From Leptospira chreensis (GTDB lineage: Bacteria > Spirochaetota > Leptospiria > Leptospirales > Leptospiraceae): a stretch of 64,000 bases of DNA. The translations under genes were made by a program, and so were the position numbers. Of the stretch, positions 36,297-45,357 are shown in pieces. Each line of letters begins with the position of its first letter. The first letter of the stretch is position 1. Location of the stretch: NCBI RefSeq assembly GCF_016919165.1, contig NZ_JAFFPS010000021.1, forward strand, positions 62,001 to 126,000, in the 5' to 3' direction. The notes below the pieces were generated by a model, which worked only from the letters and a program-made list of their open reading frames with translations, searched no databases and was not told where the DNA came from.

Positions 36297-39265
36297 TGTC
36301 TCTTTCTCAAAAAATATGAAAATAATACAGGATAGAGATAAAAAACAAAAACCAAAGAAATGGGGATGCCAACAAACATCGTCAAGGCGATGGCTCTTGA
36401 AAATTCCGAACCGGAAGTTCCAAAGAATATAACTGGTAAAAACCCCATCATGGTTGTGCCGGAATTTAAAAGGATAGGCCAAACCAACCAACGAAAAATT
36501 AACTCTCTCCGTTTGAAGAAAGGGACCTCTTTGGGAATTTCCATCCACCTTTCGCCAAAAAGAGAAATGCTATCCACAGAAAGTCCCAGTAAAACAACAA
36601 GTCCGATGTAATGACCTAAGTGGAAGGAATCTAATAGAATCCAAACAAAAGAGGTTGTGATCAAAAGATAAAAGACTGAAATTCCGAGATAGAATATGGG
36701 AATTCCAAAGGATTCATAAATCCCAACCAATGCCAAATAAATAAAAACAAAGGCAATGAGAAGTAAAAACAATAGCACCAAAAAGAAATGATTCCTTTCT
36801 TTGCTGGCAGAAATTTCAATCACAGAAACACCATGATCCTTCGGGAGGATCGGATCCCATTCCCGATGTTCCCCTCTCCATTCCAAAAAATACAATCCAG
36901 ACTCTCGATAAAACTGGTCATAACTTAGTTTTTGCTTTGTAGTAAAGATGGATCCCGAATAGATCAAATCGTTTGTTTTTGATTTGAAACCTGTTCGTTT
37001 CCAATCCATTCCACCTCTAAAATGCGAACTTTCGATTCCTAAATATAAATCTCCTTTGTTTGTATCGCCGACCTCTCCTAAATACTTGGGAACTTGTTCG
37101 TATAAAATTCGTTGTTTCAAATCCTCTTCATTCGGATTCAGTTCCGGGACAGGAATGGATAAGCGAGACCACTCTTCCAGAGTGATTTGTTTTGGAAACG
37201 AATCAAAATATCCACTTAACTTTAGTTTATTGGTTTGGTTTTTCCATTCATAAGCAAAACTCCGAAGTTCCTCCCAACTTTCATGTAGAAAAACAATCGA
37301 ATCCATGGGAACAAAAGGAAGGGCCAAGGAAACTTCCGATGCAATCGGTTCCCATTTCCAATCCCAAACAGATACCGATAAAAATTCCGATAGATGTGTT
37401 TTTAGTTCTTCTTCTTTCTCTACCCCCAAGAGTTTCCATTGGATAGGAATTGTTTTTTTAGGATGATAGGTTTCTAATCCTTGCGTATCCAAAGGGAGGG
37501 CTAAGACAGAAATTTTCGAATCAAACTTTTTAATTCTCTCTTCTAAACTAGATACAAAACCCAGTCCTTCTTCTAATGAAAGTTTATGCTTAGGCGAGGT
37601 TTCCAAACGAATCCCCACAGACGGCTGTTTGGGGAAAATTTCTAGTTTCGATCGAAAACAGAAAACAAGGAAAACCAAAAGAATACAAAAACCAGCGATC
37701 CTCCTCCTAGGATTCCATTCGTTTCCCAATTGATAGGTTCTCTCATACAAACGAAATAGGATATTTTCCTGGCTGGAAACTTTCTCATTCTCTTTTAAAA
37801 AAGAATCAAACGAGACGGCAAGCAGAGGAACGATCCACAAAGAAGAAACAAGGGAACAAAAAACTAAAAGGGCAATACTAATCCCAGAATCAAAAAGAAA
37901 ATCTTTCCATTCCATAGGGAACACCAAAAGAGGAATAAAAACAGCAATGGTCGTAAAGGAAGATGAAAAAAGAGAAACAAGAACAGATTGGATTCCTTTT
38001 GCAACCGTCTTCATATTGGAGTTTTCTCCGCTTCCTTGTTTACGAATCGAAAAAACAGTTAGATTACTGGCATCAAACAACATACCAATCCCAACAGAAA
38101 TTCCACCTAAACTGAGTAAGTTGATCGATATAGAAAATAATAAAATCAAATGGAAAAATAGAATTAAAGAAAAGAAAACGGATACAAAAAGGAATAAAGC
38201 GGGCAAAAAACTGCGATAAAGAAAATAAGAAAAGAGAAATGCAAAACCGAGCCCCCAAATTAGATTAAATACAAACTGCCGGATTGCCGTTCGTAGTTCC
38301 GCGGAAACATCAAAGAAAATACGAGGAGAAGGCCCTTCAAAGGTTTTCAATTTCTCTTGGATCTCCGAAGAAACGCGAAGCGGATTTGCTTCCGAATCTG
38401 TGAAGATGGCAAGATAGATTGTATCTTTTCCGTCAATGCGAGTGAGCCTCTCCAGTGGTAAGGGCGACTGAAAAATCTTTGCGAGTGTCCCTAGTGGGGT
38501 CGACTTTCCATTTCCCAAATCAATGGGAATTTTTTTTAGATCTCCATGACTACGAATTTCTGGTGAAAACTTTAATTCCGTATCCTTTATATAGCCTTCT
38601 ATTTTTCCAAGGGAGCCACCTCGCATTGCCGATTGGATTTGGGATTCTAAATCTCGAATGCTGATTGGATATAAATTCAAAACTTCGGGATGGATAGAAA
38701 CAAAAGAAGATTGTTTTGGTTTTCCCACCATTCGCACTTCTGAAACTCCTGCAATTCTTTCCAGCTGGAATTGTAATTGTTGCAAAAAGAAACCAAAGCG
38801 GGCAGAATCCTTAGAGGCAAGTTTTGGAATTAAGATTTCCATAAAGGGCCTTTCCATTGTTTCTCCCCTTAACAATCGTGAAGTTCCGACACCTAATGGA
38901 AGTTTATCTTTAATTTCAAATAAGGTTTGATATAACTGGTCTGTAAATTCTGGAATGGAGGCACCAAACAACAAATCAATCTGAATGATGGACTTTCCAT
39001 GTTCCGAAATGGTACGAATCCGTTCAACAGACTTAACGGAAGATAAAATTTCCGAAATGGGAAGACTTACCATCAAATCCGTGTCTTCCGCAGAATGGTT
39101 GGGATATTCAGTGACTACATAATACCGAGATGGGGTCAGTTTTGGTAGAAGCCAAATTTCCAATTCGGGAATTCTAAAAAATACAGCGATGCCAAAGGAA
39201 AGAAAAACCACCCAATAGAATCGTTTGTGTTTGGATAAAGAAAGAACATAACCTGCCATACTCAT
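36293..39265 (-). CDS. RND-family efflux/export permease, first subunit
   Basis: Inner-membrane component of a tripartite envelope exporter. 990 residues, close to the usual 1000-1050. It shows the typical order: TM1, a porter region with TEYPNHSAEDTDLMVSLPISEILSSVKSVERIRTIS, TM2-6, a second porter loop and TM8-12. The TM4 motif reads GIGMLFDASNLTVF: Asp398 fits AcrB Asp408, but Phe397 replaces Asp407. TM10 reads GLSVDSISLF: Asp898 sits where AcrB has Lys940. The proton relay is thus altered. It overlaps the adaptor gene upstream and the second RND gene downstream by 4 bp each. Confidence 0.88.
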   Translation of the reverse strand: MSMAGYVLSLSKHKRFYWVVFLSFGIAVFFRIPELEIWLLPKLTPSRYYVVTEYPNHSAEDTDLMVSLPISEILSSVKSVERIRTISEHGKSIIQIDLLFGASIPEFTDQLYQTLFEIKDKLPLGVGTSRLLRGETMERPFMEILIPKLASKDSARFGFFLQQLQFQLERIAGVSEVRMVGKPKQSSFVSIHPEVLNLYPISIRDLESQIQSAMRGGSLGKIEGYIKDTELKFSPEIRSHGDLKKIPIDLGNGKSTPLGTLAKIFQSPLPLERLTRIDGKDTIYLAIFTDSEANPLRVSSEIQEKLKTFEGPSPRIFFDVSAELRTAIRQFVFNLIWGLGFAFLFSYFLYRSFLPALFLFVSVFFSLILFFHLILLFSISINLLSLGGISVGIGMLFDASNLTVFSIRKQGSGENSNMKTVAKGIQSVLVSLFSSSFTTIAVFIPLLVFPMEWKDFLFDSGISIALLVFCSLVSSLWIVPLLAVSFDSFLKENEKVSSQENILFRLYERTYQLGNEWNPRRRIAGFCILLVFLVFCFRSKLEIFPKQPSVGIRLETSPKHKLSLEEGLGFVSSLEERIKKFDSKISVLALPLDTQGLETYHPKKTIPIQWKLLGVEKEEELKTHLSEFLSVSVWDWKWEPIASEVSLALPFVPMDSIVFLHESWEELRSFAYEWKNQTNKLKLSGYFDSFPKQITLEEWSRLSIPVPELNPNEEDLKQRILYEQVPKYLGEVGDTNKGDLYLGIESSHFRGGMDWKRTGFKSKTNDLIYSGSIFTTKQKLSYDQFYRESGLYFLEWRGEHREWDPILPKDHGVSVIEISASKERNHFFLVLLFLLLIAFVFIYLALVGIYESFGIPIFYLGISVFYLLITTSFVWILLDSFHLGHYIGLVVLLGLSVDSISLFGERWMEIPKEVPFFKRRELIFRWLVWPILLNSGTTMMGFLPVIFFGTSGSEFSRAIALTMFVGIPISLVFVFYLYPVLFSYFLRKRQ

Positions 39266-40662
39266 AAGGACAAACTGGATTCGACTTCATCTTCCGAAGA
39301 AAGACCTGATAGAATTTCCAATTCGTTCAAAGAATAAGGTTTGAATTGAATGAATCTTTTTTCATTCCCCGTGCCTTGTTTTATATTTACATAAAATCCA
39401 CTAGTTTCATCCCCCTGAAGGGAAGCAGAAGGTATCAGAATTTTTTCTGTAGTTTCAAGAAGTTTTACCTGCACAAGACCGAACATACCAGGTAGAATCA
39501 TCAACAAATTTGGTTCCAATCGCACTTTGATCCCAATACTATGAGACCTTGGATCTAAAAATCCTCCCACACGATCCACCTTACCTTTGATAGAAGGTAT
39601 ATTTCCTTGCGAAGGAATAAAAAGAACAGACTTCCCTGGAGAAAAGTTGGATAGGTCGGATTCACCAATTTGGAATCCAACAGAGAGCTCCCCCTTCTCC
39701 ATTAAAATCATAACCGGTATTTGGTTGGTGAGTTCTCCTTCTTTGGTTTGGATTTTTAAAATTTTACCCGATTTGGGCGCGCGTAACTTAGCATCAGATA
39801 ACAACTGTTCATTCGACTTAATTTGGTTTTTAATGATTTTCTCGTGAGATTGGCTGAGTTCGTATTCTGTCCTTTCTATCGATGTATTTTTTTCCTTCCA
39901 AATTTTTAGTTTGTCTCCAAAACTAAGAGTATCAGTTCCCAAACCCAAACTCATTCCAGTCAAAAGATTTTCGCGGTCTCGTATTAGATTTTTATAGTGA
40001 CTGTGTTTTGATTCTTCTTCTTGTTTAAATTTTTCTAATTCCGTGAGAGAAACAAAGCCTTGTTTCCAAAGGAGGGTTTTTCTCTCCGTTAGGTTTTGAC
40101 TTTGGGCCCAATCTTTTTCCGCCAAATCGACCCATTCTGTTTTTTTATCAATCTCTCGGAGTTTGACTTCTACTTGTCTTTCTGCCTGTTTCCATTTTTC
40201 AAGAGCCAAATTCACTTGGGAGCCGGCAATTTCAAGAGAGAGACGTAACTTATCCCCTTCCAGTCGCAACAATTCATCATCAATTTCTAAAAGAATCTGT
40301 CCTTCTTTGACAACACTTCCCTCTTCCACATAGATTTTTCTCACCCGTCCACTTTGTTTGTGATGTAATTGAATTTCTTTTGTGGGTTCTACAACTGCCG
40401 GAAATTCCAATACTTTGTTATCCAGAAGCAAACGAGGCCGAATATACACAAAACTTTGTTTAGGTGCTTCCATGGCCGAAACTTCCGATAAACTCTCCCA
40501 TTGACTTGGGTAATAAAGATAAGTTGCCAATAGAGGAAACCTGTTTCGAATTCCTACCGTAGAGAAAATCGTGTAAAGAACAGAAGTGGCAAAATACAAA
40601 ACTCCCAAAATGAGAAATTTACGAATCCAAAGTTTAGAAAAAAGAAACCACTGGGAATTCAT
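39262..40662 (-). CDS. periplasmic adaptor (membrane fusion) protein, HlyD/RND type
   Basis: Links the inner-membrane permease to the outer-membrane channel. 466 residues. One N-terminal transmembrane helix (about 13-35) anchors it. The split lipoyl domain is visible: HHKQSGRVRKIYVEEGSVVKEGQILLEIDD (about 100-130) and LRAPKSGKILKIQTKEGE (about 290-308). Between them lies a long alpha-helical coiled-coil hairpin. A beta-barrel part follows (FQIGESDLSNFSPGKSVLF) and a membrane-proximal end. It shares 4-bp overlaps with both neighbours in the operon. Confidence 0.9.
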   Translation of the reverse strand: MNSQWFLFSKLWIRKFLILGVLYFATSVLYTIFSTVGIRNRFPLLATYLYYPSQWESLSEVSAMEAPKQSFVYIRPRLLLDNKVLEFPAVVEPTKEIQLHHKQSGRVRKIYVEEGSVVKEGQILLEIDDELLRLEGDKLRLSLEIAGSQVNLALEKWKQAERQVEVKLREIDKKTEWVDLAEKDWAQSQNLTERKTLLWKQGFVSLTELEKFKQEEESKHSHYKNLIRDRENLLTGMSLGLGTDTLSFGDKLKIWKEKNTSIERTEYELSQSHEKIIKNQIKSNEQLLSDAKLRAPKSGKILKIQTKEGELTNQIPVMILMEKGELSVGFQIGESDLSNFSPGKSVLFIPSQGNIPSIKGKVDRVGGFLDPRSHSIGIKVRLEPNLLMILPGMFGLVQVKLLETTEKILIPSASLQGDETSGFYVNIKQGTGNEKRFIQFKPYSLNELEILSGLSSEDEVESSLSL

Positions 40663-41291
40663 ACATTTGCCAATGCCAATACAAAGAATACAAACAAGAT
40701 GGGATTCACATAACCCAAACTATGTGAAATGAATAAAACCGAACGGTCACTGGATACAAATAACCTTCGATATAATTTTCCATTTTGAATGATAAAAAGT
40801 AAAAAGAGGGCCGTCCAAAACATAACCACTAATGTGGAATAGTAATTTGTATTCACAAAAAATCCCAAAAACTGATTTCCCAAAAACAAAATACAAACAA
40901 AGAAAAAAAACTGGTGAATCAGATTCCGAAAGAAATCCCAAACATTAGTTCGGAATATTTCCTTGGTTCCTTTGCCAAAGGAAAATAGAAAGTTGATCCC
41001 AAAACAAACCAAGAAATACAAAACAGCACATAGGATGACAGTAATGATTTGAAAGGGATACAAACTCCATAAAGAGACTTGTTTTCCTGAATTTGCGGCA
41101 TTCATTTCTAAATTATGATTTAGAATCATAAACTCATCCCAATTCCAGAGGCAGTGGAACGCGTATAAAAAGAGATAAACGGTAAGAAAAAAATACGGAG
41201 ATTTTCGGAATCCAAACAATTGGTTGGATCCTCTCTTCCAAACACGAGTAAAGTTTTGATACACCAATGCAAACCATAGAAACCATTTCAT
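40659..41291 (-). CDS. polytopic membrane protein of unknown function
   Basis: 210 residues with about five strongly hydrophobic helices (about 32-50, 75-105, 120-142, 148-168 and 190-210), rich in Phe and Tyr. The layout recalls Yip1-like small membrane proteins, but I see no diagnostic motif. It overlaps the lipoprotein gene before it and the adaptor gene after it by 4 bp each (ATGA), so it is an integral member of the export operon. It may help assemble or tune the permease. Confidence 0.68.
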   Translation of the reverse strand: MKWFLWFALVYQNFTRVWKRGSNQLFGFRKSPYFFLTVYLFLYAFHCLWNWDEFMILNHNLEMNAANSGKQVSLWSLYPFQIITVILCAVLYFLVCFGINFLFSFGKGTKEIFRTNVWDFFRNLIHQFFFFVCILFLGNQFLGFFVNTNYYSTLVVMFWTALFLLFIIQNGKLYRRLFVSSDRSVLFISHSLGYVNPILFVFFVLALANV

Positions 41292-41794
41292 TTTGATTCT
41301 CCTAATTCCTTATCAAGTCTATCAATTAAGGTTTGGAATTGTTTCCTTTGGGCCAAAAATAGTTTTTTCTGTTTTTTCGGGAGTCTCTCTTGGTGAATTT
41401 TCAAATACAACAAACAGGCTTCTGGAGAGAGGGGAACTAATTCTAAAAGTTTCGTTTCTTCTTCTTTCAAAACAGAGACCCGTTCATTCGAAATCAAAAC
41501 TGCTTTAAAATAGAGTAATACCAGTTCCGGAGTTTTCCTTTCTAACTGGGACCAAAAAGAAAAGAACTCCTTCCATTCCCCCAAATAAAACAAGGTTTTG
41601 GTATAAAGAATCCCTTCCTCTTCGGTAAATTCCCTCCTGTGTTTAGTCTCTTTTAAAAGAGAACTGACAACCGTTAAATGTCCTGCGCGGAAGGCTTCTG
41701 TCAAAATCTTAAATTCATTTTTATCGGATGTGGAAGACAGCGAACAACCAAAAACAATTACAGCTAACAAAATACATATGGCATTAGTTTTCAT
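41288..41794 (-). CDS. lipoprotein, helical, in the RND operon
   Basis: 168 residues from the ATG at 41794, preceded by a near-perfect GGAGGAAAA ribosome-binding site, so the longer upstream frame is rejected. Signal peptide with lipobox IVFG-C (Cys17). The mature part is helical and Leu/Glu/Lys-rich with a repeat-like pattern (FYLGEWKEFFSFWSQLERKTPELVLLYFKAVLI) resembling TPR helices. It starts 11 bp inside the end of the previous lipoprotein gene and overlaps the membrane-protein gene by 4 bp. It could be a scaffold for the exporter. Confidence 0.7.
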   Translation of the reverse strand: MKTNAICILLAVIVFGCSLSSTSDKNEFKILTEAFRAGHLTVVSSLLKETKHRREFTEEEGILYTKTLFYLGEWKEFFSFWSQLERKTPELVLLYFKAVLISNERVSVLKEEETKLLELVPLSPEACLLYLKIHQERLPKKQKKLFLAQRKQFQTLIDRLDKELGESK

Positions 41795-42326
41795 TTTTTC
41801 CTCCTGAAATTTCACGAACCAAATCCCGAAAGGGGAATGGATTTTCTGGATTCCAATTCCAATCAAAACGAATCATTTCTTTTTTAGGAAGATGGATCCA
41901 AAACATACGAACTGGTTTTGTTTTTGAGTCAGAGGAAAAACGATATCGCAATAAAAATATATCGGAGGCTCCCATCCTTTCAGCCCGGTCTTTCCAAATT
42001 TGGATTCTCGGTCTATCGTCTAGAGACATATCCTTCAATCCATTTTGAAATACCTGTAAGTGATCATCGATTCGTGAAGGCTGTGTTATATCTTCCCAAA
42101 CTCTATCACCTAACACAACAGAGAATCCCGACTCTTCTAATTCTTCCAAAATCCGTAGACTCACTTCCCTTTCCTCAGAATAAGAATCGAAGAAAACAGG
42201 AGGATGGGAATGGATGAGTAATACTTTTTTTCCCGTAAGGATCGGATAGGTGACTGTCTTTACATCCCGAGACATCGGAATACAGGAAATACAAAAAATC
42301 AAAACCAAGAAGATGGAAAATTTCAT
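41784..42326 (-). CDS. lipoprotein of unknown function in the RND operon
   Basis: 180 residues; signal peptide with lipobox CIS-C (Cys15). The mature part looks like an alpha/beta domain: KKVLLIHSHPPVFFDSYSEEREVSLRILEELEESGFSVVLGDRVWEDI reads like a strand-helix-strand unit, followed by an amphipathic helix and a strand FLLRYRF. This pattern recalls LpoB/TolB-N-type or GldH-like periplasmic modules, but no family is certain. It overlaps the Ig-like lipoprotein gene by 4 bp and the next lipoprotein gene by 11 bp. Confidence 0.7.
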   Translation of the reverse strand: MKFSIFLVLIFCISCIPMSRDVKTVTYPILTGKKVLLIHSHPPVFFDSYSEEREVSLRILEELEESGFSVVLGDRVWEDITQPSRIDDHLQVFQNGLKDMSLDDRPRIQIWKDRAERMGASDIFLLRYRFSSDSKTKPVRMFWIHLPKKEMIRFDWNWNPENPFPFRDLVREISGGKNEN

Positions 42327-43696
42327 TTGGCCTCCACCTGAATGACAAAAGCTGACTTCATTCGTTTTCCTAAAATAGATTTTGCTTCTTGTTCCAATCG
42401 AAATTCATAATAGGGATAAAAATTTGGTGCAAGAGCCGAAGCCGATAGATTAAAATCTCCGCCGGTGGTTATGTTTCCAAATAATGATCCATTACAACTG
42501 GCTTCACTTTCAGCATACAAATAAGTTAATTCCTGACAACCAAATGGAGGGACCGTTTGGCAATGAGACCAAACCCAAGACGACAAACGAATGTTTGTGG
42601 ATGGAGGTGAAATTTTAGAAAGCCGTGTCGCTCCAATGACAGAGGTTGTATCCATAAATTGGTTGAAGAAGATCCGAAAATTATCGGTATTCACATCGGC
42701 ACAAGCGGAAGGGATCGCCGAATCACCCGTGGTATCATCTCCTCCTCGAAACTGGTAAGCATGGGGACTTAAAATAGGCATTCCCTCACTCCAAAAACAA
42801 ATCCCGGAATCCCAACGAGCCCCCGTAGTCGATCCTAACTCTTGAATCCCCAAACCACAGTTTTGAGATTCTAAACCAAACCCGATGACTTCTGGATCGG
42901 AAACATTACCCACTAAAAAACCTTGCCGAAAGGTTTCAGAAAACTCACCACCATCTAACGAATGTACACCTTTTGGAATTAAGATATGGTATCTTGTTTC
43001 TGGTAAAAAAAGAGAATCTGGTAGAATTCTCAACTGAGAAGGATTTTCCCATTCCAACCTGTAGGATACGGCCGGTTCCATTCGCAAACCAAGGCCTATT
43101 TCTGCTTGGTTCATCGGTTTACTGAAACGAACTTGGATTGCTGGGGGACCGGGGGTTCCCGAACAAACAGGCGATGTATCATCTAACAGTAAATCAACGG
43201 CATTTCCTCCGGCCAAACATTCAACCTCTGTTCCCGAAAGAACAAGAATGGAAGCAACAGTGGGTGGTTCCGGAATTTCTTTTTCCCCTACTCGAAAGGG
43301 AATGGTATACACCCGGTCCAAATCTTTTCCGGATTTATCTTCACATTGTTTGGTGAGTCGAACAATATATCCACCCGATGGCAATTCCCCTTTCGGTGAA
43401 AACTTCAGTGTGAGGTCTGTGGTTTCAAAACTTCCACGAACGGCAGGTTCTAAGGAAAACCCAGAAACACAGGACTGGATGGACATGGGATGGCTGAATA
43501 CAATAGAAATATTTGTTTTTGGATCTACATTGTTTGCATCCGAAGTCGGTGTGAATGTTAAAACCCGGGGAGCGTCTGAAACATTTAAAACCCCAAGCCA
43601 ATCTTCCAAAGAACCAAGATTCGATGTACAACTAGCAAATACCAAGATTGGAAACAATAGAAAAATCCAGAACCAATTCCATCTAACGGGTTTCAT
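42323..43696 (-). CDS. lipoprotein with bacterial Ig-like (SbsA/Big_5-type) domains
   Basis: 457 residues; signal peptide with lipobox VFAS-C (Cys23). Two Ig-like beta-sandwich units are visible: about 42-135, starting APRVLTFTPTSDANNVDP with ISIVFSHPM, and about 185-270, with IQVRFSKPMNQAEIG and ETRYHILIPKGVHSLDGGEF. This 'x-I-x-F-S-x-P-M' pattern is the hallmark of Big_5 domains in surface proteins. The C-terminal third has a Cys-rich, Trp-containing part. It overlaps the TolC-like gene by 14 bp and the next lipoprotein by 4 bp. Likely exposed at the outer membrane. Confidence 0.82.
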   Translation of the reverse strand: MKPVRWNWFWIFLLFPILVFASCTSNLGSLEDWLGVLNVSDAPRVLTFTPTSDANNVDPKTNISIVFSHPMSIQSCVSGFSLEPAVRGSFETTDLTLKFSPKGELPSGGYIVRLTKQCEDKSGKDLDRVYTIPFRVGEKEIPEPPTVASILVLSGTEVECLAGGNAVDLLLDDTSPVCSGTPGPPAIQVRFSKPMNQAEIGLGLRMEPAVSYRLEWENPSQLRILPDSLFLPETRYHILIPKGVHSLDGGEFSETFRQGFLVGNVSDPEVIGFGLESQNCGLGIQELGSTTGARWDSGICFWSEGMPILSPHAYQFRGGDDTTGDSAIPSACADVNTDNFRIFFNQFMDTTSVIGATRLSKISPPSTNIRLSSWVWSHCQTVPPFGCQELTYLYAESEASCNGSLFGNITTGGDFNLSASALAPNFYPYYEFRLEQEAKSILGKRMKSAFVIQVEAK

Positions 43697-45236
43697 ACGA
43701 ATCCTCCATAAAAAATGGGTATTGTTTTTTTAGTTTTGGTTCCTTTATTTTTGAATTTTCCTGAAGGAAACTTTCTTTCCAAGTTTCCAAAATCTCTGTG
43801 AGATCACTCGGGATTTGTTTTGATTCCAACTGATAATAACGATTGTCAAAAGGATTTTCCCCGAGTAGCAAAACAAGCTCCAATGCGGTAGCAATGTATT
43901 GGAAATAGAAATCCAAAAGATTTTCAATACCAACAAATACCTCTTCTTCCGACTTCAAGTATTCCAAAGCCGAGATCAGTCCTTGGTTTTGTTCCATCCT
44001 TTTGATCTTCAGTTGGTGGAGATTGGATTTTGTATTTTCTAAGTACAGATTGTACTTACGATAGAGTTCAATTACTTTGATTTCTAAGGATTGGATTTGG
44101 TTTTGAAAACCAATCTCCGATTGTTTCCACTCCGTTTTGGCTTGCACGACATTCATTTTTGAATCGAAAACTTTTTTGTTCCGACCCAAATCATCAAACA
44201 AACCGATGGATCCACTTTGAAAGGAGTTCTCACCTGGGCCTACGGGTTGAGGGCCATAACCAGGAATTCTTTGGATTCCATTCCCATCCGATTGGATCCC
44301 GTTCTGGGTATTGGATTGAAAGCTGGTTCCACCAAGATTGGCTTGGACACCAAGACTCAGTCCATAAATTTCATTCTGTAGGGGAAACCCAGCATTCCCG
44401 TTTTTACCAATATAACCACCTAATACAAGTTTCGGTTTCCAATCATTCTCCAAACTTTCTTCATCGAGTTCTGCTAGTTCCATCTGGAGTCTAGATTTTT
44501 TTCGCAATGGATGATTTTCATTCGGAGCCATTTGGATTTTTGTGGGATCCAATAACCGAATGCGTTCCGTGAGTCCCCTCTCCAAAGATAAACTTTGACC
44601 TGAATCCAAAGACATGGCTTGTTTTAGTTCTAAGTAAGCCAATTCCTTTGCTGATTCGGAATGGATCTTTTTGGATTGGAATTCAACTTCCCAAGTTTTA
44701 CGAAAATACAAATCCCCTTGGGGAGAAAGACCGATCTCTGATTCTTTTTCTCTTTTTTGTCCTTCTAGTTTGTAACGAGTCGACCTAAGTTGGTAAATTA
44801 AATCGATTAACTGTCGTTTATTGAAAAGCAAATAGGACAAAGAAATGGATTTAAATATCTTTTCTCGTAGAAGTTTTTTCTCTTCGGAATGAATGAGCCT
44901 TCTTAGTTCGATTTTTTGTTTTTCCCTTTCTGTTTCTCCTCCATCATACAGAAGTTGTTGGATTTGCAAACGAACGTCCCGGTATTCTTGGTCGATTTGT
45001 TCCTGGTTCTTGGAAAAGATTCCAAAATAATGAACCCCTAATTTAGGAAGGTATTGTTTCCATTTGTCTCGTGTGAGGATAGGAAAAATTTCAGAACGAA
45101 CTTGTTCTAAACCCAAACTCCCACTTCGTTCCATCCCAATCCAAACACAGTCTTCCCATAACAATTTGCCCTCTGCCCGTAGGGGAATCAATAGACTTCC
45201 CGCCAAAATCCAGAGAACCCAAGTCTTATGCCACAT
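43683..45236 (-). CDS. TolC-like outer-membrane efflux protein
   Basis: Outer-membrane channel component of the tripartite system and the first gene of the operon. 517 residues with a signal peptide (ends LRAEG). Two long helical halves are separated by beta-strand regions: GVHYFGIFSKNQEQIDQEYRDVRLQIQQLLYDGGETEREKQ reads like the first barrel-to-helix transition, and LVLGGYIGKNGNAG...IYGLSLGVQANLGG like the second. A Gly/Asn/Gln-rich extracellular-type loop lies at about 300-345. The sequence is diverged, but length and pattern fit the family. Confidence 0.82.
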   Translation of the reverse strand: MWHKTWVLWILAGSLLIPLRAEGKLLWEDCVWIGMERSGSLGLEQVRSEIFPILTRDKWKQYLPKLGVHYFGIFSKNQEQIDQEYRDVRLQIQQLLYDGGETEREKQKIELRRLIHSEEKKLLREKIFKSISLSYLLFNKRQLIDLIYQLRSTRYKLEGQKREKESEIGLSPQGDLYFRKTWEVEFQSKKIHSESAKELAYLELKQAMSLDSGQSLSLERGLTERIRLLDPTKIQMAPNENHPLRKKSRLQMELAELDEESLENDWKPKLVLGGYIGKNGNAGFPLQNEIYGLSLGVQANLGGTSFQSNTQNGIQSDGNGIQRIPGYGPQPVGPGENSFQSGSIGLFDDLGRNKKVFDSKMNVVQAKTEWKQSEIGFQNQIQSLEIKVIELYRKYNLYLENTKSNLHQLKIKRMEQNQGLISALEYLKSEEEVFVGIENLLDFYFQYIATALELVLLLGENPFDNRYYQLESKQIPSDLTEILETWKESFLQENSKIKEPKLKKQYPFFMEDSYETR

Positions 45237-45357
45237 ATCAAACGATAGGTGATGAATTTTCCAGTTGGTCCCTTATAACTCCTTCGTAGGGGTTTTTCTG
45301 ATTTTTTTTTTAGTTTTTTTTACTTGTAAGAGGAGAAAGTTCCTTTATAAAAGTTGC
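45237..45357. promoter_or_regulatory. divergent promoter region with T10 and T8 tracts
   Basis: This 121-bp spacer lies between the start of the ten-gene minus-strand operon and the plus-strand FecR operon and must hold promoters for both. It has a T10 run at 45302-45311 and a T8 run at 45314-45321. An AAGAGGAGAAAG stretch at about 45329-45340 and a TTTATAAAA at about 45345-45353 could be promoter or ribosome-binding elements for fecR. I cannot assign exact -10/-35 boxes. Confidence 0.5.

Noticed and set aside
36297..36548. N-terminal extension of RND2
   Set aside because: It overlaps the end of RND1 in another frame; the ATG at 36296 has the ATGA coupling seen throughout the operon and is followed by the first membrane helix.
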